The notes beneath the pieces are model-generated. The model was not told the DNA's origin. It worked only from the letters and a program-made list of their open reading frames with translations, and made no database searches. Source: Auraticoccus cholistanensis (GTDB lineage Bacteria > Actinomycetota > Actinomycetes > Propionibacteriales > Propionibacteriaceae). Taken from it: a stretch of DNA of 64,000 nucleotides. The position numbers and the translations under genes were made by a program. Shown here in pieces: positions 33,800 to 42,746 of this stretch. The first letter of the stretch is position 1; each line of letters opens with the position of its first letter. The stretch is taken from positions 569,327 to 633,326 of the forward strand of contig NZ_WPCU01000010.1 in assembly GCF_009742705.1 (NCBI RefSeq), in the 5' to 3' direction.

Positions 33800-34666
33800 T
33801 CACATACCTATATAAGTTTCCAATGGATCTGGTCCGGTCGGGAGGTGCAGCCGGCCCGGCCCCCAGGTCTGGTCGACGTCGACGGAGAGGAAGGCGGCGC
33901 TGAGCCGGTGCTCCACGCCGGCCAGCGGTCCGTGCTCGAGGAACGTGGCGCGGGGCACCGCGACCGCCACCGCGGCGGGCGGCGGCAGGTCCGGCGCGGC
34001 CTCGACCACCACCACGCCGGCGGGGTCGGGGAGGAAGGTGCGCGGCAGCGGCCCGAAGCGGCGCGCGGTGCGGGGACCGGCGAACACCGAGCGCTCCGGC
34101 AGCGCGTCGGTGCCGGGTCGGGCGGTGCCGTCGAGGTCGGCGACGACCTCCAGGTCCGCGCTGCCGTCGCCGGAGCCGACGGAGATCCGCAGCCGCCGAG
34201 GGGTTCGCTCGACGCGGGCGTCGACGCGTCGGCGCCCGCCCCGGCTGGTCAGGTTGGCCCCCAGCACGGCCAGCGGGTCGTCGGACTGGCCGGCCAGGGC
34301 GAGCATCCCCCGGACGGTGCGACCGCGCCGGACGGCGAGGGTGGCGAAGAGCCGGTAGTCGACCGTGACGTGGCGGGGACGCCCGGCGCTCCTCGGCGTC
34401 CCGCGCGGGCGCAGCGCCTCGACCTCGGCCACGGTGGCGGCCAGCAGCGCCCACTCCCGCCCGTCGGTGCCGCGGTGGGTGTCCAGCCCCAGCCCGGCCG
34501 GGAGCAGGGCGCGCGCCGGCCCCGGTGGCACCGCCCAGGTCAGCTGGAGCGCGTGCACCAGGCGGGCCTCCACGGCGACCGGCCGGCGCTGCAGCCGGGT
34601 CAGCGCGGCCCCGGTCAGCCGGACGGCCGTGCGCACCGGCCAGGTGGGGCCCGGAAGTGGTCGCAC
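33800..34666 (-). CDS. DUF2071-like protein
   Basis: A protein of 288 aa, soluble, with Arg-rich N-terminus. The segment QLTWAVPPGPARALLP near residue 42 and the later GPLAGVEHRLSAAFLSVDVD resemble the DUF2071 (YqjF-like, acetoacetate-decarboxylase-fold) family, but the match is by eye. Function unknown. It lies between the DUF3419 gene (50 bp upstream) and the marR-type gene (12 bp downstream), all on the minus strand, suggesting one transcription unit. Its last codons are unusually AT-rich and coincide with a putative operator. Confidence 0.6.
   Translation of the reverse strand: MRPLPGPTWPVRTAVRLTGAALTRLQRRPVAVEARLVHALQLTWAVPPGPARALLPAGLGLDTHRGTDGREWALLAATVAEVEALRPRGTPRSAGRPRHVTVDYRLFATLAVRRGRTVRGMLALAGQSDDPLAVLGANLTSRGGRRRVDARVERTPRRLRISVGSGDGSADLEVVADLDGTARPGTDALPERSVFAGPRTARRFGPLPRTFLPDPAGVVVVEAAPDLPPPAAVAVAVPRATFLEHGPLAGVEHRLSAAFLSVDVDQTWGPGRLHLPTGPDPLETYIGM
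33806..33817. promoter_or_regulatory. Candidate MarR operator inside the 3' end of the upstream gene
   Basis: ACCTATATAAGT is symmetric at 10 of 12 positions around TATATA, 19-30 bp upstream of the marR-type start. It lies within codons ACT TAT ATA GGT of the preceding gene, codons that are rare in this GC-rich genome, so selection on the DNA rather than the protein is likely. Confidence 0.5.
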
Positions 34667-34716
34667 CGCGGTCTCCGTCCGCTCGTCCTACCCCGATGAT
34701 GGCACCGGGAACGGGT

Positions 34717-35628
34717 TCAGCCGCCCCAGCGGGTGGTGACGCTCCCCCAGATCATGGCGGCGTCCTCGGCGGCCAACCCCTCGTCGCCGGGCGCCGGCTC
34801 GGCCAGCGAGCGCAGCACGACCGCCCCGCCGGGCCGCACCGCACGGCGGACCGCGACCCGCAGCCGCGCGCCGTACTCCGGCGGGGCGCCGTCGAGCACG
34901 TTGGACAGCGCGACGGCGTCGTAGTGCCCCGCCGGCACGGACTCCAGGTGGGTGGCGACGTCCACGGCCAGCCAGGTGATGGCGTCGGGGTCCACGGCGG
35001 CAGGGCTCCAGCCGGGCAGGTCCTCCCCCGACAGCAGCCGCCAGGCGAAGCGGTTGTCGCGCATCCCGTGCCGGGCCAGCCCGCGGGCGATCCGGGCCCG
35101 CAGGATGTCGTCGAAGCGGCGCGGGATGAACCGGGCGAATTCCTTGGTCAGCAGCCGGACGGTGAAGGACCCGGGCCGCAGCACCCCGGCGAGCTGCCAG
35201 CGCACCACCCGGGTGTCGAGGTGGCGGGCCCAGTAGGCGGCGGCCTCCTCGGGGCCGGCGGTCTGCAGCACCGGCCACAGCCGGCGCATCCGCCAGCCGG
35301 GCGAGAGCGGGCGCAGCAGCGACCGGGCGGCGGTCATCAGGCTCTCCGCCGAGCCCCGGACCGACTCCCCGCCGGCCAGCCGGTCGCGGGCGTAGGCGAG
35401 CTGGCGGGCGTTGACGTCGACGGCGGTGACGGTGTGCCCGGCCGCGGCCGCGGCGGCGGCGATCTCGCCGGAGGCGGCGATCACGCACACCCGGCCGGGG
35501 GGCCCGAACGCCGCCAGCTCGATCCGCTCGTCCTCGTAGCTGCGGCCGAACAGCACCTGCGGCGGGCCGAAGCGGACCAGCCGGCCGCCCTGCCAGGGCG
35601 TCACCTCGGCCTGCGGACGCACGCTCAC
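34717..35628 (-). CDS. DUF3419 protein (BtaA-like aminocarboxypropyl transferase)
   Basis: A protein of 303 aa. It has an SAM-binding region at residues 45-75 (VCVIAASGEIAAA then VTAVDVNARQLAYA) and the DUF3419 features ARHGMRDNRFAWRLL and the late HYDAVALSNVLDG. DUF3419 contains BtaA, which moves the 3-amino-3-carboxypropyl group of SAM to diacylglycerol in betaine-lipid synthesis. No btaB methyltransferase partner is present, so the product may be something else. It begins a possible four-gene unit with DUF2071-like, MarR and MFS genes. Confidence 0.75.
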   Translation of the reverse strand: MSVRPQAEVTPWQGGRLVRFGPPQVLFGRSYEDERIELAAFGPPGRVCVIAASGEIAAAAAAAGHTVTAVDVNARQLAYARDRLAGGESVRGSAESLMTAARSLLRPLSPGWRMRRLWPVLQTAGPEEAAAYWARHLDTRVVRWQLAGVLRPGSFTVRLLTKEFARFIPRRFDDILRARIARGLARHGMRDNRFAWRLLSGEDLPGWSPAAVDPDAITWLAVDVATHLESVPAGHYDAVALSNVLDGAPPEYGARLRVAVRRAVRPGGAVVLRSLAEPAPGDEGLAAEDAAMIWGSVTTRWGG

Positions 35629-35663
35629 CGGGGCCCCTGCGGTGGTCGCGTCATGGCGCGAGG

Positions 35664-37541
35664 CTACTTCTTCTCCGCCTTGGCCGGCTCGGTGGTCGAC
35701 AGCGCGGCGACGAACGCCTCCTGGGGGACCTCGACGCGGCCGACCATCTTCATCCGCTTCTTGCCCTCCTTCTGCTTCTCCAGCAGCTTGCGCTTGCGGG
35801 TGATGTCACCGCCGTAGCACTTGGCCAGCACGTCCTTGCGGATCGCGCGGATGGTCTCGCGGGCGATGACCCGGGCGCCGATGGCGGCCTGGATCGGCAC
35901 CTCGAACTGCTGGCGGGGGATCAGCTCCTTGAGCTTGCCGGCCATCATCACCCCGTAGGCGTAGGCCTTGTCGCGGTGGACGATGGCGGAGAAGGCGTCC
36001 ACCGGCTCGCCGTGCAGCAGGATGTCGACCTTGACCAGGTCGGCGGCCTCCTCGCCGGAGGCGTCGTAGTCGAGGCTGGCGTAGCCCTTGGTGCGCGACT
36101 TGAGGGCGTCGAAGAAGTCGAAGACGATCTCGGCCAGCGGCAGGGTGTAGCGGATCTCGACCCGGTCCTCGGAGAGGTAGTCCAGCCCCGTCTGCACGCC
36201 GCGGCGGGCCTGGCAGAGCTCGAGGATGGTGCCGATGTACTCGGCCGGGCTGAGGATGGTGGCCCTGACCACCGGCTCGTAGACCTCGGCGATCTTGCCG
36301 TCGGTGGGGTACTCGCTCGGGTTGGTGACCGTGAGCTCGCGGCCGTCCTCCATCCGCACCCGGTAGACCACGTTGGGGGCGGTGGAGATGAGGTCGAGGC
36401 CGAACTCCCGCTCCAGCCGCTCGCGGACGATCTCCATGTGCAGCAGCCCCAGGAACCCGACGCGGAACCCGAAGCCGAGCGCGCCGGAGGTCTCGGGCTC
36501 GTAGGTCAGCGCCGCGTCGTTGAGCAGCAGCTTGTCCAGCGCCTCGCGGAGCTCGGGGAAGTCGGCGCCGTCGATCGGGTAGAGCCCGGCGTAGACCATC
36601 GGGTTGGGGTGGCGGTAGCCGCCGAGGGCCTCGGTGGCCGGCCGCACGCTGGTGGTGACGGTGTCGCCCACCCGGGACTGGCGCACGTCCTTCACGCCGG
36701 TGATGAGGTAGCCGACCTCGCCGACGCCGAGGGAGCCGGTGCGCACCGGCTCGGGGCTGATGACCCCGACCTCGAGGGTCTCGTGGGCGGCCCTGGTCGA
36801 CATCATCAGCACCTTCTCGCGGTGGCTGAGCTCGCCGTCGACCACCCGGACGTAGGTGACCACGCCGCGGTAGGTGTCGTAGACGGAGTCGAAGATCAGC
36901 GCCCGCGCCGGGGCGTCGGCGCGGCCCTGCGGCGCCGGGACCTGGAGCACGATCTCGTCCAGCAGCTCGCGCACCCCGACGCCGGTCTTGGCCGAGACCT
37001 TGAGCACGTCGGAGGGGTCGCAGCCGATGATGCCGGCCAGCTCGGCCGCGTACTTCTCCGGCTGGGCGCTGGGCAGGTCGATCTTGTTGAGCACCGGGAT
37101 GATCTGCAGGTCGTTCTCCAGCGCCAGGTACAGGTTGGCCAGCGTCTGGGCCTCGATGCCCTGCGCGGCGTCGACCAGCAGCAGCGCGCCCTCGCAGGCC
37201 TGCAGCGACCGCGACACCTCGTAGGTGAAGTCGACGTGGCCGGGGGTGTCGATCATGTTGAGCACGTAGGCCTGCTCGCCCTCACCGAGGTCGGCGGTCC
37301 ACGGCATGCGCACGGCCTGGGACTTGATCGTGATGCCGCGCTCGCGCTCGATGTCCATCCGGTCCAGGTACTGCGCCCGCGCGGCCCGCTCGTCGACGAC
37401 ACCGGTCAGCTGCAGCATCCGGTCCGCCAGCGTCGACTTGCCGTGGTCGATGTGGGCGATGATGCAGAAGTTGCGGATCTGCGCGGGGTCGGTGGCCCCG
37501 GGCGCGGGCCCGGCGTGGGCGGCCGGTGGGGTCGGGCTCAA
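35664..37541 (-). CDS. lepA: Elongation factor 4 (LepA)
   Basis: A protein of 625 aa with the GTPase G1 motif AHIDHGKST (29-37), DTPGH (G3) and NKID (G4), then the EF-G-like domains and the LepA-specific C-terminal domain ending [17 protein letters not shown]. LepA is a ribosomal GTPase that aids translation under stress. The start is TTG at 37541: no ATG or GTG lies between the upstream region and the conserved [14 protein letters not shown], and GAGGAG precedes the TTG by 11 nt. Confidence 0.97.
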   Translation of the reverse strand: MSPTPPAAHAGPAPGATDPAQIRNFCIIAHIDHGKSTLADRMLQLTGVVDERAARAQYLDRMDIERERGITIKSQAVRMPWTADLGEGEQAYVLNMIDTPGHVDFTYEVSRSLQACEGALLLVDAAQGIEAQTLANLYLALENDLQIIPVLNKIDLPSAQPEKYAAELAGIIGCDPSDVLKVSAKTGVGVRELLDEIVLQVPAPQGRADAPARALIFDSVYDTYRGVVTYVRVVDGELSHREKVLMMSTRAAHETLEVGVISPEPVRTGSLGVGEVGYLITGVKDVRQSRVGDTVTTSVRPATEALGGYRHPNPMVYAGLYPIDGADFPELREALDKLLLNDAALTYEPETSGALGFGFRVGFLGLLHMEIVRERLEREFGLDLISTAPNVVYRVRMEDGRELTVTNPSEYPTDGKIAEVYEPVVRATILSPAEYIGTILELCQARRGVQTGLDYLSEDRVEIRYTLPLAEIVFDFFDALKSRTKGYASLDYDASGEEAADLVKVDILLHGEPVDAFSAIVHRDKAYAYGVMMAGKLKELIPRQQFEVPIQAAIGARVIARETIRAIRKDVLAKCYGGDITRKRKLLEKQKEGKKRMKMVGRVEVPQEAFVAALSTTEPAKAEKK

Positions 37542-37590
37542 GGCGTTCCAGCTCCTCGGGTGGCGTGACGGCCCATCTTCCCACTGCCGG

Positions 37591-37619
37591 CCGGTCCGCC
37601 CAACTCCCCCGCGGACCGG
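37591..37619 (-). terminator. Hairpin between DUF5302 gene and lepA
   Basis: A perfect 9-bp stem (37591-37599 with 37611-37619) and an 11-nt loop, 29 nt after the stop of the DUF5302 gene. It probably ends that gene. It coincides with the tandem repeat at 37591-37640, so alternative pairings exist, including the 14-bp palindrome GCGGACCGGTCCGC (37611-37624). Confidence 0.5.
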
Positions 37620-37640
37620 TCCGCCCAGCTCCCCCGCGTC
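37591..37640. repeat. Two-copy 25-bp tandem repeat upstream of lepA
   Basis: Positions 37591-37615 and 37616-37640 are near-identical (three differences). The junction makes a 14-bp perfect palindrome. A local duplication within the lepA leader/DUF5302 terminator region. Confidence 0.75.
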
Positions 37641-37647
37641 CGGCCGC

Positions 37648-37854
37648 TCAGGCGCCGCCCCCGCCGGCCTTGCGCCGGTGCATCTGGGTGGGGATGTGGC
37701 CCTCGATCCCGTGCATCTTCTCGTTGCCGCTCGCGCCCGTGCCCGCCCGCGGTGCGCTCGGGTGGGACTGCTCGCGCTTGCGCTGCAGCGCCTGCCGCAT
37801 CCGCTCCTTGACGTCGTCGGCGCCGTTCCCGCCGTCCTGCGGCTGCTTCGTCAT
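37648..37854 (-). CDS. DUF5302 small protein
   Basis: A protein of 68 aa. The conserved core [16 protein letters not shown] (14-29) and the C-terminal EKMHGIEG...HRRKAGGG match the DUF5302 family of small actinobacterial proteins, function unknown. It is highly charged with no membrane segment. AGGAG lies 6 nt upstream of the ATG. Confidence 0.85.
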   Translation of the reverse strand: MTKQPQDGGNGADDVKERMRQALQRKREQSHPSAPRAGTGASGNEKMHGIEGHIPTQMHRRKAGGGGA

Positions 37855-37963
37855 CGTGGCTCCTGTCGTCGTGGGTGGGCGGGTCCACTGTGCCCCGGCC
37901 GGCCAGGGCGCGCCAGCCCTATTCACCGGCCCTCCGCGCAGCCCGGTCGGGCACACTGGGGGC

Positions 37964-38815
37964 ATGACCCGCAGAGCGAGGGCGCTGGCGCTGGGCGTCG
38001 GCCTGGTGCTGCTGCTGGCCGGGTGCGCCTCGTCGCCGGCGCCGCGGGCCGAGCCCTCCCCGCTCCCCCCGCCGCCCGACCCCGGGACCGTGCTGTGGGG
38101 GCGCGGCACGCTGATCGAGACCGGGGACGGCGGCCCGCAGCTGTGCCTGGGCGCCGTGGCCGAGTCCTACCCCCCGCAGTGCAGCGGGCTGGCGGTCGCC
38201 GGCCTGGACTGGCAGCAGGTGCCGGACCTGCAGCAGGCCTCGGGGGTGCGGTGGACCGAGGGGTACGTGGTGGGGACCCTCGCCGGGGAGACGTTCACCC
38301 TTACCGGGCCGGTGGGCAGCGAGCCGCCACCGGGGGCGACCCCGCCGCCGGCGACGGAGCCCTCCTTCCCCCAGCTCTGCGAGGACCCCTTCCGCGGGGG
38401 CGACCCCGGCGCCGGTGCCGACCCGACGGACCAGGAGCGGCTGCACCGCGAGCTCGGCGAGCTGCCCGGCTACGTGTCGTCGTGGGTCTCCGACGGCGTC
38501 AGCCTGGTCAACGTCGTGGTGACCGGCGACGCCGAGGAGGCCCACCAGCGGCTGCGGCGGGTGTGGTCGGGCGGGTTGTGCGTCCAGCAGCGGGCGGGGG
38601 TGGCCACCGAGGAGGAGCTGCTGGCCGCCCAGCAGGCCCTGCACGAGACCGAGCCCGGCGTGCTGTCGAGCGCTCCCGCCGCCGACGGGGTGCTGGAGGT
38701 CGGCGTGGTGGTGGCCGACGCTGCCACGGTGGCCCGGGTGCGGACGGCCGTGGCACGCTGGCTGGACGCCGGGCAGGTCCGGGTGGGCGGGGCGCTCCAG
38801 CCGCTGCCCGGCTGA
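37964..38815 (+). CDS. Putative lipoprotein, function unknown
   Basis: A protein of 283 aa with a lipoprotein signal (MTRRARALALGVGLVLLLAGC, lipobox LAGC with the Cys at 21). After a Pro-rich linker, the mature part has four Cys residues and resembles no domain I can name. The alternation of LxVGVVVADAATVARVR suggests a small alpha/beta C-terminal region. It is monocistronic, between the divergent DUF5302 gene and rpsT. Confidence 0.75.
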   Translation: MTRRARALALGVGLVLLLAGCASSPAPRAEPSPLPPPPDPGTVLWGRGTLIETGDGGPQLCLGAVAESYPPQCSGLAVAGLDWQQVPDLQQASGVRWTEGYVVGTLAGETFTLTGPVGSEPPPGATPPPATEPSFPQLCEDPFRGGDPGAGADPTDQERLHRELGELPGYVSSWVSDGVSLVNVVVTGDAEEAHQRLRRVWSGGLCVQQRAGVATEEELLAAQQALHETEPGVLSSAPAADGVLEVGVVVADAATVARVRTAVARWLDAGQVRVGGALQPLPG

Positions 38816-38838
38816 GCCCGGGCGCGGACGTGCGCGGT

Positions 38839-38867
38839 TTGGTCCAGCGGGCCCGCGTTGGTACAGT
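38839..38867 (+). promoter_or_regulatory. rpsT promoter
   Basis: TTGGTC (38839-38844), a 17-bp spacer and TACAGT (38862-38867), a strong actinobacterial -10. Transcription would start near 38874, leaving a leader of about 70 nt. Confidence 0.7.
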
Positions 38868-38944
38868 TCACTGTCGCTCCCGGCACGACGTGTCGTCCCG
38901 AGAGCCCACCCGACCGACCCGATCGAACACCAGAGGCTCAGCCA

Positions 38945-39208
38945 GTGGCGAACATCAAGTCCCAGATGAAGCGGATCAAGACCAACGAGAAGGCTCGGCT
39001 GCGCAACAAGGCGGTCAAGACCAACCTCAAGACGTCGATCCGTCGATTCCGCGAGGCCGTCGAGGCCGGCGACACCGTGAAGGCGCAGGAGGCCGCGCGC
39101 GTGGCCTGCCGCAAGCTGGACAAGGCCGCCTCCAAGGGCGTCATCCACAGCAACCAGGCGGCGAACCGCAAGTCGGCCATCGCCTCCAAGGCCGCCAGCC
39201 TCAGCTGA
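38945..39208 (+). CDS. rpsT: 30S ribosomal protein S20
   Basis: A protein of 87 aa, standard for S20, with the conserved N-terminus [20 protein letters not shown] and a Lys/Arg-rich helical body that binds 16S rRNA. The GTG start is fixed by the conserved ANIKSQ. It is a single-gene unit with its own promoter and terminator, facing holA as in other actinobacteria. Confidence 0.98.
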   Translation: MANIKSQMKRIKTNEKARLRNKAVKTNLKTSIRRFREAVEAGDTVKAQEAARVACRKLDKAASKGVIHSNQAANRKSAIASKAASLS

Positions 39209-39232
39209 CCCCGGCCGGCACGTCCGGCTGAC

Positions 39233-39264
39233 CGAGCCCGATCACCTCCTGGTGGTCGGGCTCG
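39233..39264. terminator. Strong terminator of rpsT, shared with holA
   Basis: A 14-bp stem (39233-39246 with 39251-39264, one T-G pair) closed by a TCCT tetraloop, 24 bp after the rpsT stop and 34 bp from the holA stop. Works for both convergent genes. Confidence 0.85.
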
Positions 39265-39297
39265 TCGTCGTCTCCGGGTGCCGCGTCCGGCAGGTGC

Positions 39298-40272
39298 TCA
39301 GCGGGTGCGGCAGCGGGTGACGGCCAGCACGGCGCTCTCCAGCGCGTAGTCCGGGTCGTCGGCGGCGCCCTTCACGTCCGCGTCGGCCCGCGCGACGACG
39401 GCGATGGCCCGGGCCAACCCCGCCTGGTCCCAGCCGCGCAGCTGCTGGCGCATCGACTTGATCTTCCACGGCGGCACCCCGACCTCGCGGCCGATGTCGG
39501 CCTCGCGCATGCCGGTACTCGGCAGGCTGTGGAGCCGCCCCAGGCCGCGTAGCCCGGAGGCCAGCGCGCTGCTGACCAGCACGTGCGCCACCCCGGTGCT
39601 CAGCGCCCAGCGCAGCTGCTCCATGGCCTGGTCGGCCCGGCCGGCCAGCGCCGCGTCGGCCACCGCGAAGCTGGTCACCTCGGCGCGGCCGCCGAAGTAG
39701 CGGCGCACCAGGGCCTCGGTGACCTCGGGACCGTCGGCGTCAGCCACCAGCTGCTGCACCGCGGCGGCCAGCGAGCGCAGGTCGTGGCCGACCGCCTCGA
39801 CCAGCAGGGTCGCGGCCGGCGGCTCGATCCGCGCCCGCAGCCGGCGGACCTCACCGGCGACGAACTGCGGCAGCTCCCACGCCTTCAGGGCCGGGCAGTC
39901 GACCACCTCGACGCCGGCCTTCTTCAGCTTGTCGAGCAGCCCCTTGCCCTTGGCGCCGCCGCCGTGCACCAGCACCACCGCCGACTCCGGCTCGGGGGCG
40001 GTCGCGAGCTGCAGCACCGGCTCCGCCAGCTCGGCGGGCAGGTTGGCCAGGTCGCGGACCACCACCACCGAGGCGCTGGCGAACAGCGAGCCGCCGGTGA
40101 GCTCGGCGAGCAGCCCGGCGTCGAGCTGGCTGGCCTGGACGTCGTGCTCCTCGGCCCCCGGCGCCTCGGCCCGGGCGGCGTTGAGCAGCTCGTTGACCGC
40201 CCGGTCGGCGAGCAGCGCCTCCGGTCCGCTGACCAGCACCACCCGACCGAGGACCGCTCGACTTCCCGCCAC
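39298..40272 (-). CDS. holA: DNA polymerase III subunit delta
   Basis: A protein of 324 aa, the normal HolA length. It starts with RVVLVSGPEALLADRAV, typical of delta, whose AAA+ fold lacks a working Walker A, and ends with the collar helices including VPPWKIKSMRQQLRGW, a family signature. HolA opens the beta clamp in the clamp-loader complex. The start is GTG 40272. The comEC-holA-rpsT neighbourhood is conserved. Confidence 0.95.
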   Translation of the reverse strand: MAGSRAVLGRVVLVSGPEALLADRAVNELLNAARAEAPGAEEHDVQASQLDAGLLAELTGGSLFASASVVVVRDLANLPAELAEPVLQLATAPEPESAVVLVHGGGAKGKGLLDKLKKAGVEVVDCPALKAWELPQFVAGEVRRLRARIEPPAATLLVEAVGHDLRSLAAAVQQLVADADGPEVTEALVRRYFGGRAEVTSFAVADAALAGRADQAMEQLRWALSTGVAHVLVSSALASGLRGLGRLHSLPSTGMREADIGREVGVPPWKIKSMRQQLRGWDQAGLARAIAVVARADADVKGAADDPDYALESAVLAVTRCRTR

Positions 40273-40322
40273 GGCCCCAGCATGCCAGTCCCCACCGACA
40301 CCGGGGCGTGCGCCCCGTGCCC

Positions 40323-42647
40323 TCACCGCTGGCTCGTCACCCGGATCCGGTCGCCGTCGCGGGTCAGCGCCAGCGAGCCAGAGGTGTCGGTGCGCAGCAC
40401 CCGCTGCCCGGCGGACTCCAGCAGCGCGACCGTCCGGGCGGCGGGGTGGCCGTAGGAGTTGTCGCGGCCGGCGCTGGCCAGCGCCACCACCGCCCCGGTG
40501 CCGCGCAGGAACTCCGGGTCCTGGTCGGCGGAGCCGTGGTGGGCCACCTTGAGGACGTCGACCCGCAGCGGCCCGTGCTCTCGGGTCAGCGCCTGCTGCG
40601 CGCCGGGACCGATGTCGCCGGTGAGCAGCACCCGGACCCCGGCGACCGTGGCCACCCCGACCAGGCTGGCGTCGTTCTCGGCCGGGGACTCCCCCTCGGC
40701 GGCCGTCGTGGCCACCGGCGGGCCGACCGGTCCCAGGGTGTGCCACTCGACCTCGCCGGCCCGCCAGCGTCCGCCCACCCCGGCCACGGTGGCCGGGAGG
40801 CCGGCGCCGGCGAGCTGGTCGAGCACGCGGCGGTGCTGCTCCAGCGGCGAGCCGCCCGGCGGCACCAGCACCGTGCCCACCGCGCGCCCGGCGAGCAGTC
40901 CGGGCAGCCCGTCCACGTGGTCGGCGTGGTAGTGGCTGAGCACGAGCAGCGGCACCGCCGCCACCCCGGTCGAGTCCAGGCAGCGGTCCACCGCGGCGGG
41001 CTCGGGGCCGGTGTCGACCACCACGGCCGACCGCTCGTCCGCCCGCAGCAGCAGGGCGTCGCCCTGGCCGACGTCGCAGGCGACGAGGAACCAGTCCGGC
41101 GGCGGCCACCCGGGCTGCACCGGCGCCCGGAGCAGCGAGACCACCAGCAGCACCGCCGCTCCCAGGCCCGCCCACCAGCGCGACAGCAGGTGCGGCACGG
41201 CACGGGCCACCAGCAGGCAGCCCACGGCGAGCACCAGCAGCGAGACCGGGCTCACCGGCCAGGACCACAGCGCGCCCGGCAGCGCGGCGCCGCCTGAGGA
41301 GACGAGCAGGATCCCCTGCGCGCTCAGCGCCGCTCCCAGCGCGGCGAACTCCGCCAGCGGCGACCAGAGCAGGGAGGCCCCGGCGGCGGCGAAGCCCAGC
41401 ACGGTGGCGGGGCCCACGAAGGGCGCCGCGGCCGTGTTGGCCAGCAGGCCGGCGAGGCTCACCTGTCCCGAGATCGCCGTCGAGACCGGCTGGGTGGCCA
41501 GCTGGGCCGCCAGCGGCACCGCCACCGACTCGGCCACCCAGCGCGGCAGCCACCCGGCTGCCACCTCGGCCCACCGGCCCGCCCACCACACGATGCCTGC
41601 CGAGGCCAGCACCGACAGCGCCATCCCCACCGAGCGCGACAGCCACGGGTCGAGCAGCAGCAGCACCGTCACCGCCACCGCGAGGTGGCGCAGCCCGCGC
41701 CGCTCCCCCCGCCCGCCGACACCCAGCGCGGCCAGCGCCACCAGGCCCATGGCCGCCGCCCGCAGCACGCTCGGCTCGGTGCGGCAGAGGGCGACAAAGA
41801 CGACCACGGCCCCCAGCCCGACCCCGCGCAGCGCCCAGCCGCGGACCCCGAGCGCCCGGGCCGAACTGAGCAGGAAGGCCAGCAGCAGGGTCAGGTTGGC
41901 CCCGGACACGGCCGTCAGGTGCACCAGCCCGGTGGCGGCGAAGCGCCGGTCGAGCTCCTCGGTCATCTGCGAGGTGTCGCCGAGCACCAGCGCCGGCACC
42001 AGGGCCCGCTGCTCGTCGCTGCGCGGGGCGACCGCGGCCCGCAGCCCGGCACGCACCCGCTCCACCAGCCGCAGGCCGGCCGGAGGCGGGGCCACCAGCT
42101 CGGGGGCGCCGCGGACCCGGACCACCGCGGCCACCTCGGACCCGCGGTCCGGGGCGGCCAGCCGGGCCTCGGTGCGGACCCGGGAGCCGGACACCACCGG
42201 GCGCCACCGCTCGACCGCCGTGCCCGTCACCAGCACCACCACCGGCAGCCGGGTCTGGTGCCGCTGACCGCGGCCGTGCAGCAGCCGGAGCTCACCCCGC
42301 ACCCACGCCAGCTGCTGGCCGGGCGTGGTCGAGCGCTGCACGTCGGAGGTGGTGACGACCTCGGCCGACACCGCCGCCTGCGCCGAGGCGAGCTCGGCGA
42401 CCGGCCCGCCACGCACCCCGTGCAGCCGGACCAGCCCCACGACGGTGGCGCCGAGCAGCACGAGCGCCACCGCCTGCAGCAGCGCCGACCGGCGCCGGCG
42501 GGCGCACCAGACCAGCAGCAGCGCGGCCAGCACCACCGCCCCGGCGGCCGGCAGCCGTTCTGACGTGGCCAGCCAGGTCGCGGCCCAGGCGGCGGCTGCC
42601 ACCGGCACCATCCGCAGGTCGTGCGGGTCCCCGTCCTCGCCAGCCAC
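40323..42647 (-). CDS. comEC: ComEC/Rec2-family DNA internalisation protein
   Basis: A protein of 774 aa with the three ComEC parts: N-terminal membrane helices and OB-like DUF4131 region (1-200), the Competence domain with many helices (200-500, HLTAVSGANLTLLL), and a C-terminal MBL domain with LSHYHADHVDG. It forms the channel for single-stranded DNA uptake in competent bacteria. GTG start at 42647. In actinobacteria comEA and comEC are usually adjacent; here two amino-sugar genes separate them. Confidence 0.93.
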   Translation of the reverse strand: MAGEDGDPHDLRMVPVAAAAWAATWLATSERLPAAGAVVLAALLLVWCARRRRSALLQAVALVLLGATVVGLVRLHGVRGGPVAELASAQAAVSAEVVTTSDVQRSTTPGQQLAWVRGELRLLHGRGQRHQTRLPVVVLVTGTAVERWRPVVSGSRVRTEARLAAPDRGSEVAAVVRVRGAPELVAPPPAGLRLVERVRAGLRAAVAPRSDEQRALVPALVLGDTSQMTEELDRRFAATGLVHLTAVSGANLTLLLAFLLSSARALGVRGWALRGVGLGAVVVFVALCRTEPSVLRAAAMGLVALAALGVGGRGERRGLRHLAVAVTVLLLLDPWLSRSVGMALSVLASAGIVWWAGRWAEVAAGWLPRWVAESVAVPLAAQLATQPVSTAISGQVSLAGLLANTAAAPFVGPATVLGFAAAGASLLWSPLAEFAALGAALSAQGILLVSSGGAALPGALWSWPVSPVSLLVLAVGCLLVARAVPHLLSRWWAGLGAAVLLVVSLLRAPVQPGWPPPDWFLVACDVGQGDALLLRADERSAVVVDTGPEPAAVDRCLDSTGVAAVPLLVLSHYHADHVDGLPGLLAGRAVGTVLVPPGGSPLEQHRRVLDQLAGAGLPATVAGVGGRWRAGEVEWHTLGPVGPPVATTAAEGESPAENDASLVGVATVAGVRVLLTGDIGPGAQQALTREHGPLRVDVLKVAHHGSADQDPEFLRGTGAVVALASAGRDNSYGHPAARTVALLESAGQRVLRTDTSGSLALTRDGDRIRVTSQR

Positions 42648-42696
42648 ACCACCACGGTGGGCAGTGCCTGCGTCCGTGGTGCGGCGGTGGGCGGCG

Positions 42697-42736
42697 GCTG
42701 TGGACGGGCCCGCCGTCGGGCTGGCAGCTGTGGACG
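42697..42736. repeat. Paired GCTGTGGACG motif, copy 1
   Basis: Two exact copies of GCTGTGGACG (42697-42706 and 42727-42736), 30 bp apart, in the gap between comEC and the sugar-kinase gene. The complement contains GTCCACA, the core of high-GC DnaA boxes. Confidence 0.6.
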
Positions 42737-42746
42737 AGCCGCGGGT

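Noticed and set aside
33788..33830. Exact -10/-35 of the marR gene
   Set aside because: Several AT-rich hexamers overlap the palindrome and none is clearly best, so no promoter was assigned.
35976..37568. 530-codon plus-strand frame over lepA
   Set aside because: Antisense shadow of a certain gene; no recognisable domains.
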